A DNA stretch of 64,000 nt, taken from contig NZ_AUFO01000007.1 of NCBI RefSeq assembly GCF_000426545.1, forward strand, positions 310,001 through 374,000. Reading direction: 5' to 3'. Below the pieces are notes generated by a model, which was not told the DNA's origin, ran no database searches, and saw only the letters and a list, made by a program, of their open reading frames with translations. A program made the position numbers and the translations under genes. Below, in pieces: positions 27,784-36,784 of the stretch. Source of the stretch: Paenibacillus massiliensis subsp. panacisoli DSM 21345 (GTDB taxonomy: Bacteria > Bacillota > Bacilli > Paenibacillales > Paenibacillaceae). Each line of letters starts with the position of its first letter. Positions within the stretch are counted from its first letter, which is position 1.

Positions 27784-29058
27784 TTATTGTAATTTCTGAA
27801 TCCGGTCCCATTGGCTCACGATATCCGTTACGCGCACACCAAAGTTCTCATCGATAACTACGACTTCACCTTTGGCAATCAATTTATTGTTAACCAGTAT
27901 ATCTACTGGCTCACCGGCTAGCTTGTCCAGCTCGATGATTGACCCTTGCGACAGTTCCAAAATATCTTTAATTTGCTTCTGGGTCCTTCCTAATTCTACG
28001 GTGACTTTAAGGGGAATGTCCATCAATAAATTCAGATTGTTCTCATCAAGGTTCGAATAGGAACCTGACTGCAAATTCGCGAATTGAATTGGCTGAACAT
28101 TTACATTTCTACCCGGTGCTCCACCATAATGTTGAGGCCCGCCATAGGCTGGTTGTGGAGGCATGCCTCCATAATTCATCCCCTGTTGCTGCATGCCGTA
28201 GTCCTGCGACATACCATAATCCTGCTGCATTGGCGGTGGATTATAAGCAGGCTGCGCTGGCGGCGTATGAGCTGCCGGTGGTGCCGGTGACGCTGATGGT
28301 GATGCTGGTGGCGCATGAGTTGCCGATGGTGCAGAGACAGCCGCTTCAGTTGGTGCCGAATCATCGCCCTGAACCAGAATTCTCACCATTTCCTTGGCAA
28401 ATGGTACTGGGAGTAACTGCATTAAGGTCGAGTCAATAAGATCCCCGATCAACAAACGGAAAGATACTGTGATTAACGTCTCATCGCTAGGGAGACTAGT
28501 AACTCCGCTTCCGTTCGCTGGATCCAGGATGTCAATTCCCGGCGGTGAAATATTCACGAACCTATTAAAGATCGTGGACATGGAAGTAGCCGAGGAGCCC
28601 ATCATCTGGTTCATCGCTTCCTGGACGGCACTGATGTGAATTTCGTTCAGTTCCTCATCCTTCGGATTGCCTTCTCCACCCAACATAAGGTCAGCAATGA
28701 CCTGTGCATCCCGGGTCTTGATCACCAAAGAATTGATTCCTTCAAAACCATCCACATAGTTGACATGTACAGTTACATGTGGTTTAGGAAACGTTGTTTC
28801 GAACTCAGGTCTCGTAATAATTGATACCTTTGGCGTTGTAATGTCTACTTTCTTTCCTAGTAATGTCGAAAGCGCTGTAGCAGCACTCCCAAATGTAATG
28901 TTACCAATTTCCCCCAAGGCATCTTGCTCCAGAGGAGTCAAGTAATCATCCACAGTATTCTGACCAGAAGAAGCAGGAGCTGAGGCGCTTTCTCCCGATT
29001 CAGACTGCTTTAAAAGAGCATCGATCTCCTCCTGAGAGAGATAGTCTTTACTCGTCAA
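27784..29058 (-). CDS. fliY: Flagellar motor switch phosphatase FliY
   Basis: Switch protein that also dephosphorylates CheY-P. It has an N-terminal CheY-binding EIDALL motif, a CheC-like domain with two phosphatase helices (GEIGNITFGSAATALS; AVQEAMNQMMGSSATSM), a linker rich in Ala/Pro then Gln/Gly/Tyr/Met (about 240-330), and a C-terminal FliN/SpoA domain. The frame is open to 29133, but a TTG at 29058 follows AAGGAG by nine bases, gives MTSKDYLSQEEIDALL, and overlaps the fliM stop by 11 bases. 424 residues; the linker makes it longer than B. subtilis FliY. Confidence 0.94.
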   Translation of the reverse strand: MTSKDYLSQEEIDALLKQSESGESASAPASSGQNTVDDYLTPLEQDALGEIGNITFGSAATALSTLLGKKVDITTPKVSIITRPEFETTFPKPHVTVHVNYVDGFEGINSLVIKTRDAQVIADLMLGGEGNPKDEELNEIHISAVQEAMNQMMGSSATSMSTIFNRFVNISPPGIDILDPANGSGVTSLPSDETLITVSFRLLIGDLIDSTLMQLLPVPFAKEMVRILVQGDDSAPTEAAVSAPSATHAPPASPSASPAPPAAHTPPAQPAYNPPPMQQDYGMSQDYGMQQQGMNYGGMPPQPAYGGPQHYGGAPGRNVNVQPIQFANLQSGSYSNLDENNLNLLMDIPLKVTVELGRTQKQIKDILELSQGSIIELDKLAGEPVDILVNNKLIAKGEVVVIDENFGVRVTDIVSQWDRIQKLQ

Positions 29059-30046
29059 TTTCTTCAACTCCTTCGCTGACGATTTCATCAATTTGGACAG
29101 CTGCCCGATCCTTGACCACACCAGGGCTCCCAATAAACTTAAGTTTTTCTCCTACCCGAATGGAAAGCCCTTCATCAACAGGTTTATTTAATGAAATAAC
29201 GTCTCCCACTGACAGACCAAGGAATTCAGCAATCGAAATCTGCGATCCCCCTAATTCAGCTACAATAGGTAACCGAGCCTTACTCACCCGCGCACGCAGT
29301 GCATCAAATTCCTCTGGAGCACGTGATTTTTTTTCAGATATGAACCACTGGTGCGTCGATAATCTAGACATAATCGGCTCCAGAACTACATGTGGAATAC
29401 ATAGATTGATCATCCCGGTGGTATCACCGATTTTGGTACTCAATGAGATCAACGCAATGGTCTCATTGGGAGAGACAATCTGCATAAATTGCGGATTGGT
29501 TTCCAATGCTTCCAATCGAGGAGTAATATCCAATACAGTCTTCCAAGCTTCTTGCAAGCTCTCAAAGGCACGACTGAAAATTCTCTCCATAATAATGGTC
29601 TCAATCTCCGTTAAAGAGTTGATCTTCGCAGGAGATGAACCCACCCCGCCTAAAAGACGATCAAGCATCGCAAAGGCTACGTTGGGGTGAACCTCCAGTA
29701 CCATCCTACCTTCAAGTGGCTCAGCTTCAAAAATATTCAGAATCGTCATCTTCGGAATCGACCGGATGAATTCATCATAGGGCAGCTGCTCAACCTGGAC
29801 CACACTGATCTGCACAAAAGTACGAAGCTGTGCTGAGAAATACGTAGTTAGGAAACGTGCGAAGTTCTCATGAATTCGGGTGAGACTTCGGATATGATCC
29901 TTGGAGAAGCGAACAGCTCTCTTGAAATCATAGGACCGGACCTTCTTTTGTGTCTCCTCTTTCTTTAACTCTTCCGCATCCATCTCACCCGAGGAGAGTG
30001 CGGCTAATAGTGCGTCTATCTCACCTTGCGACAATACATCCACCAA
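29048..30046 (-). CDS. fliM: Flagellar motor switch protein FliM
   Basis: C-ring component that receives CheY-P. The N-terminal CheY-binding peptide VLSQGEIDALLAAL is followed by a CheC-like middle domain (about 45-240) without phosphatase residues, and a C-terminal SpoA domain (VSKARLPIVAELGGSQISIA). 332 residues is normal. The start is TTG at 30046, with a GTG as second codon, after a run of G that serves as ribosome site. Confidence 0.95.
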   Translation of the reverse strand: MVDVLSQGEIDALLAALSSGEMDAEELKKEETQKKVRSYDFKRAVRFSKDHIRSLTRIHENFARFLTTYFSAQLRTFVQISVVQVEQLPYDEFIRSIPKMTILNIFEAEPLEGRMVLEVHPNVAFAMLDRLLGGVGSSPAKINSLTEIETIIMERIFSRAFESLQEAWKTVLDITPRLEALETNPQFMQIVSPNETIALISLSTKIGDTTGMINLCIPHVVLEPIMSRLSTHQWFISEKKSRAPEEFDALRARVSKARLPIVAELGGSQISIAEFLGLSVGDVISLNKPVDEGLSIRVGEKLKFIGSPGVVKDRAAVQIDEIVSEGVEEIDE

Positions 30047-30086
30047 TGTTTCTTCACCCCCCCTGCATGCTCAACTGACTGTGTGA

Positions 30087-30557
30087 TCAAATTGGTGCTA
30101 GAATAAAGTTTGTGATTTTCACCGAAGTCAGCTTTCCATCAGGAATCGTTTCATTAATAAGTTCCATCAGCTTATCACTGAATTCAACTCTTCCCTTGGC
30201 TGATCTGAGCTGCTCTGGTTTGGTATCAGCAAGGGTCTGGATTACGACAGGCTTTATAGTAATCTCTTTAATTTTCTCGAAAGACTCTTTTGCTTCCTTA
30301 CTGTTCAACTGAAACGAAAAGTTCACAGAGACGATGTAGTCAGCATCCGCGAGGTTCGTCTTGATGTCTTGAATCTCAGAGGTAACTTCCACAATTTCAT
30401 CAGCCGTAAGTCTGAGCTCAACATGTTCAGCGGCAGCTGATCTAGCATTACTGCCTGATGGATTATCCATAAATTGTGGAACAAGCAGGAACACGGCTAG
30501 TACAATTAATGTGATGGACAACAAAATCGTAATAAGCCAAGGCAACATCTTTTTCAT
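30087..30557 (-). CDS. fliL: Flagellar basal body-associated protein FliL
   Basis: Bitopic membrane protein that surrounds the stator and supports torque. A single N-terminal membrane helix (about 6-27) is followed by an extracytoplasmic domain (FSFQLNSKEAKESFEKIKE ... VEFSDKLMELINETIPDGKL). 156 residues. It starts within the flbD stop (ATGA overlap) and precedes fliM in standard order. Confidence 0.93.
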   Translation of the reverse strand: MKKMLPWLITILLSITLIVLAVFLLVPQFMDNPSGSNARSAAAEHVELRLTADEIVEVTSEIQDIKTNLADADYIVSVNFSFQLNSKEAKESFEKIKEITIKPVVIQTLADTKPEQLRSAKGRVEFSDKLMELINETIPDGKLTSVKITNFILAPI

Positions 30558-30778
30558 TCATCTTCCTCCAATTGTTGCACTTTGATCGTGGCGGCGTGTA
30601 TACCGACCTCCCGATTGTAATCCTTGATCATCTTCACTACCTCTGCTGCTTTCTCAAGTACAATCAGCCTCTTTCCGGTGATCAGAGTGACATAAGTATC
30701 AGGCGTCTCCTCTACGACCTCAATCATCAAGGCGTTGAGCCACATGGGAGAACCGTTCAAGCGTGTTACCGGGATCAT
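30554..30778 (-). CDS. flbD: FlbD family flagellar protein
   Basis: A 74-residue protein beginning MIPVTRLNGSPMWLNALMIE, the conserved start of the FlbD family (also called SwrD in B. subtilis, where it increases motor power through stator assembly). No membrane segment is seen. It is coupled to fliL by a 4-base overlap and separated from the hook gene by a hairpin. Confidence 0.88.
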   Translation of the reverse strand: MIPVTRLNGSPMWLNALMIEVVEETPDTYVTLITGKRLIVLEKAAEVVKMIKDYNREVGIHAATIKVQQLEEDE

Positions 30779-30802
30779 CTATATACTCGCCTCCTGATTT
30801 AT

Positions 30803-30828
30803 GCAGAGAGACCCAGAGGTCTCTCTGC
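30803..30828 (-). other. Perfect hairpin between the hook gene and flbD
   Basis: An 11-bp perfect stem GCAGAGAGACC / GGTCTCTCTGC with a 4-base loop, 14 bases past the hook gene stop. No U-run follows on either strand, so it is not a normal terminator; an RNA-stabilising or processing element is more likely. Confidence 0.55.
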
Positions 30829-30842
30829 TACAACTAACTTAA

Positions 30843-31661
30843 TTAACGTTTTAGGTTAACGACTTCCTGAAGTATTTCATCAGAAGTTGTGATAATTCGG
30901 GAGTTAGCCTGAAATCCACGCTGGGCAACGATCATCTCAGTGAATTCGGAAGTCAACTCAACATTGGACATTTCGAGCTGTCCTGCAATGATAGCGCCTG
31001 TACCAGCTGCACCATCATTCCCCCCAAAGAATTCTGCCATTTCTCCATCCGGATTGGCATTGACCGTCATGCGATACAGACTGCCTCCGATTTTCTCTAG
31101 GCCCTCAGGATTGACAACCATACCGAGGCCAATCTGGGAGGTCACTCCTGCTACACCATCTACAACCTCAACAATTTGGCCATCCTGCTGAATGGAGAAA
31201 GAAGTGGTCTCCGCAGCGATCGTAATTGGTTCCCCTCCGACATCTACGACGAAGAAACCGTCACTGGTAACCAAATTTCGGTTAGCATCCAAATGGAAAT
31301 CCCCTGCTCTAGTCAGGTAAGGCACATCTTGGTCTCCATTTAGCTTCACAAGGAAAAAGCCATCTCCGTTAATCCGCAGATCGGTTGGATTGTTGGTCGT
31401 CATTGCACTACCAGCAAGATGAAGTGTATCGATGGAGCTGATACCAACTCCAAGGCCAACCTGTCTCGGGTTCGTACCCGCTACATCAGTACCGTCAGGT
31501 CCACCTGCTCCAGCCGATGTTTGGCTAAGAATATCTTTGAACATAACGCGTGAGCCTTTGAAACCTGTTGTATTCACGTTCGCAATGTTATTACCAATTA
31601 CGTCCAGCTTGGTCTGAAAACCTTTCATCCCGGATACACCAGAATACATGGATCTTAGCAT
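30843..31661 (-). CDS. flgE: Flagellar hook protein (FlgE; often annotated FlgG)
   Basis: Axial protein of the rod/hook family. The N-terminal motif NNIANVNTTGFKGSRVMFKD near residue 28 and the C-terminal helix SEFTEMIVAQRGFQANSRI form the coiled-coil ends; the middle has FLGE-type beta domain features (INGDGFFLV, LTRAGDFHLDANRNLVTSDG). At 272 residues it corresponds to the 264-residue B. subtilis FlgE hook protein at the same locus, once called FlgG. It follows the FlgD cap and FliK genes, which supports the hook role. Confidence 0.88.
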   Translation of the reverse strand: MLRSMYSGVSGMKGFQTKLDVIGNNIANVNTTGFKGSRVMFKDILSQTSAGAGGPDGTDVAGTNPRQVGLGVGISSIDTLHLAGSAMTTNNPTDLRINGDGFFLVKLNGDQDVPYLTRAGDFHLDANRNLVTSDGFFVVDVGGEPITIAAETTSFSIQQDGQIVEVVDGVAGVTSQIGLGMVVNPEGLEKIGGSLYRMTVNANPDGEMAEFFGGNDGAAGTGAIIAGQLEMSNVELTSEFTEMIVAQRGFQANSRIITTSDEILQEVVNLKR

Positions 31662-31747
31662 GAATTAAGCCTCCTAAATGTAATAGTTATCTAACCGCAT
31701 CTGTCGATCAGCGGTCTTCTGGCTTCCTCTTCGGGCCAGCCAGTATG

Positions 31748-32131
31748 TTACGATATAATGACAGCACTATCAATTTGCGTAAAAACATTGTTCTTCATGG
31801 ACTGCTCATCCAGAGCTGTAACTACGGTTCTGTTCTGAACATTTACGATTAAAGCAACATTATTCATCAAGATTAGCGATTCCTTGGCGCCTTTAGCAGC
31901 TGCTTTATCCAGTGCAGAATTAATTTGATCCATCTGCTCTGTTCTAAGTTCTATACCTCTTTGCTCCAATCGCTTCGCGGCATGTCCGCTCAATTTGACT
32001 GCTTGCTCTTGAAGAATTTCGTTAAATGGCTTAGCTGACTGTCCTGATACTGATGAAGTTCTTTTGGAATGAACCACATTCGTTGGTGTAGCTGTCGGAT
32101 ATAAGCTTCCAACGGTCATGCGTTCATTCAT
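31748..32131 (-). CDS. TIGR02530-type flagellar operon protein
   Basis: 127-residue soluble protein with the pattern of the small family found next to flgD in many Firmicutes: a disordered start, then KPFNEILQEQ, LSGHAAKRLEQRGIEL, and LILMNNVALIVNVQNRTVVT. The function is not established; a hook-assembly role fits its place between flgD and the hook gene. The ATG overlaps the flgD stop by 4 bases. Confidence 0.85.
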   Translation of the reverse strand: MNERMTVGSLYPTATPTNVVHSKRTSSVSGQSAKPFNEILQEQAVKLSGHAAKRLEQRGIELRTEQMDQINSALDKAAAKGAKESLILMNNVALIVNVQNRTVVTALDEQSMKNNVFTQIDSAVIIS

Positions 32132-32673
32132 AACTCTTCCTCTTCTTCCTGAATACCGGAAGAATTAGAGGATACATTTGCAGCATTTGTACCAGCTTGT
32201 CCATTATAGGCAGCTATTGAAGTAATATTTGACAACAATACCTCTGCTGCTCCGACAACAGCATACTGCTTGCCGTCCTTCATTACGATGGATTCTACAA
32301 GGCCCTTCTTAACAGTCCCTTCAGCTTCTTCACCTGTAATACTGTCTTTTGCACCCGACTGAATCCAGGTGATTTCTTTGCCAATCATACTGGATGCAAT
32401 ACTCAAAGACTGACTTAAAGACGACACTTGTGTATTAATGTTCATCAATTGCTCTACGGTTGTAAATTGTGCCATTTGAGCAATGAACTCTTTGTCTTCC
32501 ATCGGGTTCATCGGGTCCTGATTCTTCAACTGTGTAATCAGAATCTTCAGGAACTGATCCTTCCCCATCTCAGCGCTACCATTCGTGTCTTTCCTGGCCG
32601 CTGCCGCTCTTGCGACATTCTGCTCTGAGTAGTTCGGCCAAACATTCGATGTAGATACCGCTTCATTGGCCAT
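32128..32673 (-). CDS. flgD: Flagellar hook capping protein FlgD
   Basis: Caps the growing hook and promotes polymerisation of the hook protein. The signature MGKDQFLKILITQLKNQDPM and then DKEFIAQMAQFTTVEQLMNI is in the N-terminal half; a beta-rich part follows and the tail is a run of Glu. A GTG at 32691 is in frame, but GGAGGTG lies about nine bases before the ATG at 32673, which is preferred (181 residues). Confidence 0.94.
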   Translation of the reverse strand: MANEAVSTSNVWPNYSEQNVARAAAARKDTNGSAEMGKDQFLKILITQLKNQDPMNPMEDKEFIAQMAQFTTVEQLMNINTQVSSLSQSLSIASSMIGKEITWIQSGAKDSITGEEAEGTVKKGLVESIVMKDGKQYAVVGAAEVLLSNITSIAAYNGQAGTNAANVSSNSSGIQEEEEEL

Positions 32674-32693
32674 TTCTGTATTCACCTCCACGT

Positions 32694-34004
32694 TTAAGCT
32701 CTGGCAGTAAAGGAAGTCGTGTTTTCTTCTCGTATCGCCGTTTGTTCTTCATTCCAGTTGCGAAGTTCTTCTACCATCTCCGAAATCTTCACTGCATCTT
32801 CCGACTCCTCCTCAGTGCGAGGCTTCGAACGACGTTCGGATTGCTGCTGCTGGGAGCCCGCACCCTTACCATCCTGATACATGTAAGAAGATGCAGACTC
32901 ACTTTGAGTCACCTCTACTTTACTTACCTGAATGCCTTGGTTTTGTAAGCTAATACGAAGCTGAGACATTTGCTGCTCCAGAAGATCCTTAGCTCCAATA
33001 CGTTCCGTTACAAACTGTGCTACCAGTTGTCCATTATGCATGCTTAATTTAATGTCCAACTGTCCAAGATGCTCTGGTCGAAGAGAGATCTTAGCCTCCG
33101 TAACCCCGAGTTGCTTCACAATATCAAACTTTTGCACTACAAAATCGGTCATTTCTGATGTGAATTGCCGAATATGCACCGTCGAGGTAGCAGGTCCTGT
33201 TGATGAAGTACCATGATTTTGCACGACGAGTTGACCTGCTGTAGTAATTGGAGTAGTCTTTGCATCCAGTAAAGAAGATTCTTGATTAGATGCAGAAGCA
33301 TTCTCTTGCGCATCTGATCTGCTTAGATTCAAAGCAGTTGGAAGCACTTGCTTCATTTCATTCGTCTCGGCTAGTCTTACTGCAACGGAAGGTAGTTGCT
33401 TTATAGCTCTATCAACAGATGCCTCAAGCTCCTTCGGAAAAACATCGGTATTCTTCACCATTTCCTGTAAGGATTGTAGAAGTCTAGCAGCCTTGTTAGC
33501 TACTTGCGAATTCTGCTGATTATTTGTTAGTGCTACGAGTTGTGTAAGGGCCTCCTGTACCGCAAACCGTATAGTCGATGGATCCTGTGCTAGCAGTGTA
33601 ATCGTCGTTGACACTGCTTGACCTGTTCCATTGTTGGATAAGTCGCTCGGGAGCAACTGCTGTACCTGCTGAAGCCAGTTCTGCAGAGCTGCAAGTAATT
33701 CAGGACTCGCTTCAATCTCATCGTCCAGCTCCTTTAATCCCTCCAATAAAGCTGGCAGCAAATTAAGCAAAGCCTCTGCTCCCTCAACATCTGCCTCTTG
33801 TGGGACTACCATCATCGTGAGCAGATTCCCAGTGCTGCTCTCAGCCCCTGAATCACCAGAAGTGCTCTGACCCATAACCTGATTCAAGGCGGCAGTAAAA
33901 CCACCTGTACCAGCCGCAGCAGTATTACCTGCCGAGGTTGTACTGGATGTTGAGGTCGTGCTCGCAGAACTGCTCATGGAAATATTTCCGGCCACCATTG
34001 TCAT
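32694..34004 (-). CDS. fliK: Flagellar hook-length control protein FliK
   Basis: Secreted ruler that triggers the FlhB switch when the hook is complete. The N-terminal half is low-complexity (Ser/Thr/Ala/Gly) and helical; the C-terminal domain at about 285-360 has the family motif LRPEHLGQLDIKLSMHNGQL followed by LLEQQMSQLRISLQNQGI, then a charged tail. 436 residues. A textbook AAAGGAGGTGA precedes the ATG. Confidence 0.92.
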   Translation of the reverse strand: MTMVAGNISMSSSASTTSTSSTTSAGNTAAAGTGGFTAALNQVMGQSTSGDSGAESSTGNLLTMMVVPQEADVEGAEALLNLLPALLEGLKELDDEIEASPELLAALQNWLQQVQQLLPSDLSNNGTGQAVSTTITLLAQDPSTIRFAVQEALTQLVALTNNQQNSQVANKAARLLQSLQEMVKNTDVFPKELEASVDRAIKQLPSVAVRLAETNEMKQVLPTALNLSRSDAQENASASNQESSLLDAKTTPITTAGQLVVQNHGTSSTGPATSTVHIRQFTSEMTDFVVQKFDIVKQLGVTEAKISLRPEHLGQLDIKLSMHNGQLVAQFVTERIGAKDLLEQQMSQLRISLQNQGIQVSKVEVTQSESASSYMYQDGKGAGSQQQQSERRSKPRTEEESEDAVKISEMVEELRNWNEEQTAIREENTTSFTARA

Positions 34005-34029
34005 ATTGTCACCTCCTTTCCTAGACTCG

Positions 34030-34971
34030 TTAATTACTACCCAGCATCTTGTTCAGAATCTTGGTTGTTGCTGCCGGGTTCTCCTTGTTCATGGCCTCTA
34101 GCAATTTAGAACGAGTCGCAGCATCTACGGAGCTCAAAATGTTAAGAGCCTTATCCGGGCTGATCTTGTTCGTCTCCAGAATCAGCTTGGCACCAGTATC
34201 AGCATTCATGGAAGAGAACGTCGCTCCGAGCTGTGTGGTATCAAGATTCGTTGAAGAGGTAGACGAAGGCGTCGCCGCTTCCTTCTTAATTCTAGATTGT
34301 AGAGCTGCTACGCTCAGATCACTAGAATTGGTCGCATTCTTCAGCTCTTGCGTAATGTCAGCAGCGAGCTGTGGATCCATCTTCTCCAAGATTCGCACCT
34401 GATTCTCAGGACGCATGAAGCTCAGTAGCTGCACAACCTCTTCGTTCGTCATATTTTGCAGAATTGGAGCAGATTTGCTTGGTCGCATGTCCTCATACAT
34501 CGACGACAGTGACTTCACTTGTTTGAGATAAGGGTCCTCATTTGTCGTAGAAGAGTCTTGTTGCTGTTCTGACTGAGCTGTCTGCTCCTGCTCAATGCTG
34601 CTGATCTTCTTCTCAAGCTCCTGAACTTTCTTATCCTGCTCGGCCTTCTCGGTTGCCGCTTGCTCCAATTGAGCTGTCTGCTCTGTAAGCTCTGTTTTCA
34701 ACTGCTTGATTGTTGCCTCCGAGCTCTCGGTCTGTGCCTTGGCATCAGCCACCTTCTGCTCCTCGGGAGTCAATTTGGGATCAGGAACCCAGTTGTTTAC
34801 ATAAGGAATTTTGTTGGCCACTTTCAGTAAGCCGTCGCGGAAATCCATATTAAAAAGAGTTAGCAGTACGGCAACCAGGACCGCAGTAAACACGATTGGA
34901 ATCAGGACAAACATGACCCGCTCCATTCCCGTACTAGACTCTTTCTCTAAATCCAAATCGTTGTCTGCCAT
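34030..34971 (-). CDS. MotE-like/YlxF membrane protein with MgtE-N-like domain
   Basis: 313 residues: one membrane helix at about 20-40, a coiled coil at about 65-130 rich in Glu, Gln and Lys, and two MgtE N-terminal-like helical repeats (SSMYEDMRPSKSAPILQNM, LLSFMRPENQVRILEKM; then LDTTQLGATFSSMNADTGAK). Equivalent to B. subtilis YlxF, found between fliJ and fliK; related proteins named MotE act with stator or FliG-like parts. The exact role here is unknown. The ATG at 34971 follows GAGGAGGG; an earlier TTG is in frame. Confidence 0.85.
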   Translation of the reverse strand: MADNDLDLEKESSTGMERVMFVLIPIVFTAVLVAVLLTLFNMDFRDGLLKVANKIPYVNNWVPDPKLTPEEQKVADAKAQTESSEATIKQLKTELTEQTAQLEQAATEKAEQDKKVQELEKKISSIEQEQTAQSEQQQDSSTTNEDPYLKQVKSLSSMYEDMRPSKSAPILQNMTNEEVVQLLSFMRPENQVRILEKMDPQLAADITQELKNATNSSDLSVAALQSRIKKEAATPSSTSSTNLDTTQLGATFSSMNADTGAKLILETNKISPDKALNILSSVDAATRSKLLEAMNKENPAATTKILNKMLGSN

Positions 34972-35010
34972 CGTTACCCTCCTCAAACCGTCACTCGCAA
35001 GTGACCCGTG

Positions 35011-35454
35011 CTAGCGCGCTCTCATTGCAAAACGAACGGTCGCCATCTCATCCAGCTCGTTTTGTTCTTGGAGGAGCAGTTCTTGTTGGAATCTGACTTT
35101 AGCTTTCTCTCTTGCTTTCAACCAGACTTGCTCATCCAGCATTTTATCGGTCAGAACTACCTTTTTACTGTTCACATTCTCCTGTGCATACCGCACATCC
35201 ATTTGTTTGCGGGCAATACACTGATTCAAATGGTTGATATAGCTTTGCAGCTCTTGAATTGTGGACAAGGATACGCACTGCTCAGCAGCTTGCTGAATCC
35301 CCATGAACACTCGCTGTTGCTCAGCCATCAATTGCTGTAACGTCTGTTCCTCGCACTGTAAATGGCCTACTGCACTAGAGAGCATCCATTCTGCCTGTGA
35401 CTTCTCATTGGACTTCAGGTCCACAACCTTTTGAAATGAGTACTGGAACTTCAT
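35011..35454 (-). CDS. fliJ: Flagellar export protein FliJ
   Basis: Cytoplasmic coiled-coil stalk of the export ATPase that also escorts chaperones. The 147 residues are almost wholly helical and charged (FQYSFQKVVDLKSNEKSQAE at the start, KAREKAKVRFQQELLLQEQN near the end). Sequence conservation in the family is low; the call rests on the helical pattern, the size and its place 10 bases after fliI. Confidence 0.88.
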   Translation of the reverse strand: MKFQYSFQKVVDLKSNEKSQAEWMLSSAVGHLQCEEQTLQQLMAEQQRVFMGIQQAAEQCVSLSTIQELQSYINHLNQCIARKQMDVRYAQENVNSKKVVLTDKMLDEQVWLKAREKAKVRFQQELLLQEQNELDEMATVRFAMRAR

Positions 35455-35464
35455 TATTCAGTAG

Positions 35465-36784
35465 TCAACTCCTCGCAAACTCTGATATCAACCGTTTCTG
35501 TACTTCTTCAAGCTCAACCTTCTCATCCGTGCGCTGACGGGTGAAATCCCAGACATCCTTAATTCGTTCAATGGACTCATCGATATCGGCATTCGAACCT
35601 GGCTGGTAAGCACCGATATTAATCAGATCCTCCGACTCTCGATATACAGACATAATTCGTTTGATATTCTCAGCCGCATCCAACTGCTCGCTTGGGGAGA
35701 TATCCTTCATCACCCGACTTATGCTGGCCAACACATCAATGGCCGGAAAATGTCCTTTATTCGCAATCGAACGATTCAAGACGATGTGACCATCCAATAT
35801 CCCTCGAACCGCATCTGCAATCGGCTCATTCATATCATCACCGTCTACCAGAACGGTATAGAAGGCAGTGATCGAACCTGCAGGACCCGTGCCAGCACGC
35901 TCCAGTAGCTTCGGTAGACTTGCAAATACAGAGGGAGTATACCCACGCATCGCTGGTGGCTCACCCACAGCAAGGCCCACTTCACGTAATGCCATCGCAT
36001 ACCGGGTGACCGAGTCCATCATTAGCATGACATTCAGACCACGATCCCGGAAATATTCCGCGATCGTCGTAGCAATCAGAGCCGCTTTAATCCGAATTAG
36101 CGCCGGCTGATCGGAGGTAGCAACAATGACTACCGAACGGGACAAGCCTTCAGGACCGAGATCCCGTTCGATGAAATCGAGCACCTCCCGCCCCCGCTCA
36201 CCGACGAGTGCAATGACATTGACATCTGCTTCTGTATTCCGTGCGATCATCCCCATCAGGGTACTTTTACCAACACCAGAGCCCGCAAAGATACCTACCC
36301 GCTGGCCCTTACCGACCGTTAGCAGGCCATCAATCGCGCGCACTCCGATACTGATCGGCTCCAGTACACGGGGTCGAGTCAGCGGATTGGGAGGAGCATT
36401 AAATGTCGAATAACGAGTCATCCGTGACGGAATCAAGGAGCCGTCAAGCGGTTGTCCAAGTCCATCCAGCACCTTACCCAGCAGCTCAGATCCAACCTGG
36501 ACATTGAGCGGCTTGCCTGTACCCACCACATCGCAGCCTGGTCCAATTGATTGTAGCTCACCGAGTGGCATCAAGAGCACCTTATTATCACGGAAGCCTA
36601 CGACCTCAGCCTGCAACGGCTTTGCATTCTTACCAGGATAGATGTAGCATACATCTCCGATGCTGGCATCCGGCCCTTCCGACTCTACCATGAGTCCGAT
36701 AACCTGGGTGACCTTGCCGTTCACACGAACGGTGTCAAGATTCCTCAGATGATCCAGATAACGACGCGCACTAAGCTCCTTCAT
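35465..36784 (-). CDS. fliI: Flagellum-specific ATPase FliI
   Basis: Hexameric ATPase of the type III export apparatus, related to F1-beta. Walker A is GIFAGSGVGKSTLMGMIA near residue 165, Walker B LNVMLMMDSVTR near residue 250, and the family loop GEPPAMRGYTPSVFASLP follows. 439 residues. It overlaps fliH by 14 bases. Confidence 0.97.
   Translation of the reverse strand: MKELSARRYLDHLRNLDTVRVNGKVTQVIGLMVESEGPDASIGDVCYIYPGKNAKPLQAEVVGFRDNKVLLMPLGELQSIGPGCDVVGTGKPLNVQVGSELLGKVLDGLGQPLDGSLIPSRMTRYSTFNAPPNPLTRPRVLEPISIGVRAIDGLLTVGKGQRVGIFAGSGVGKSTLMGMIARNTEADVNVIALVGERGREVLDFIERDLGPEGLSRSVVIVATSDQPALIRIKAALIATTIAEYFRDRGLNVMLMMDSVTRYAMALREVGLAVGEPPAMRGYTPSVFASLPKLLERAGTGPAGSITAFYTVLVDGDDMNEPIADAVRGILDGHIVLNRSIANKGHFPAIDVLASISRVMKDISPSEQLDAAENIKRIMSVYRESEDLINIGAYQPGSNADIDESIERIKDVWDFTRQRTDEKVELEEVQKRLISEFARS

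Noticed and set aside
28084..28439. Plus-strand frames opposite fliY linker
   Set aside because: Products of the repetitive Gln/Ala/Pro linker read antisense; no independent signals.
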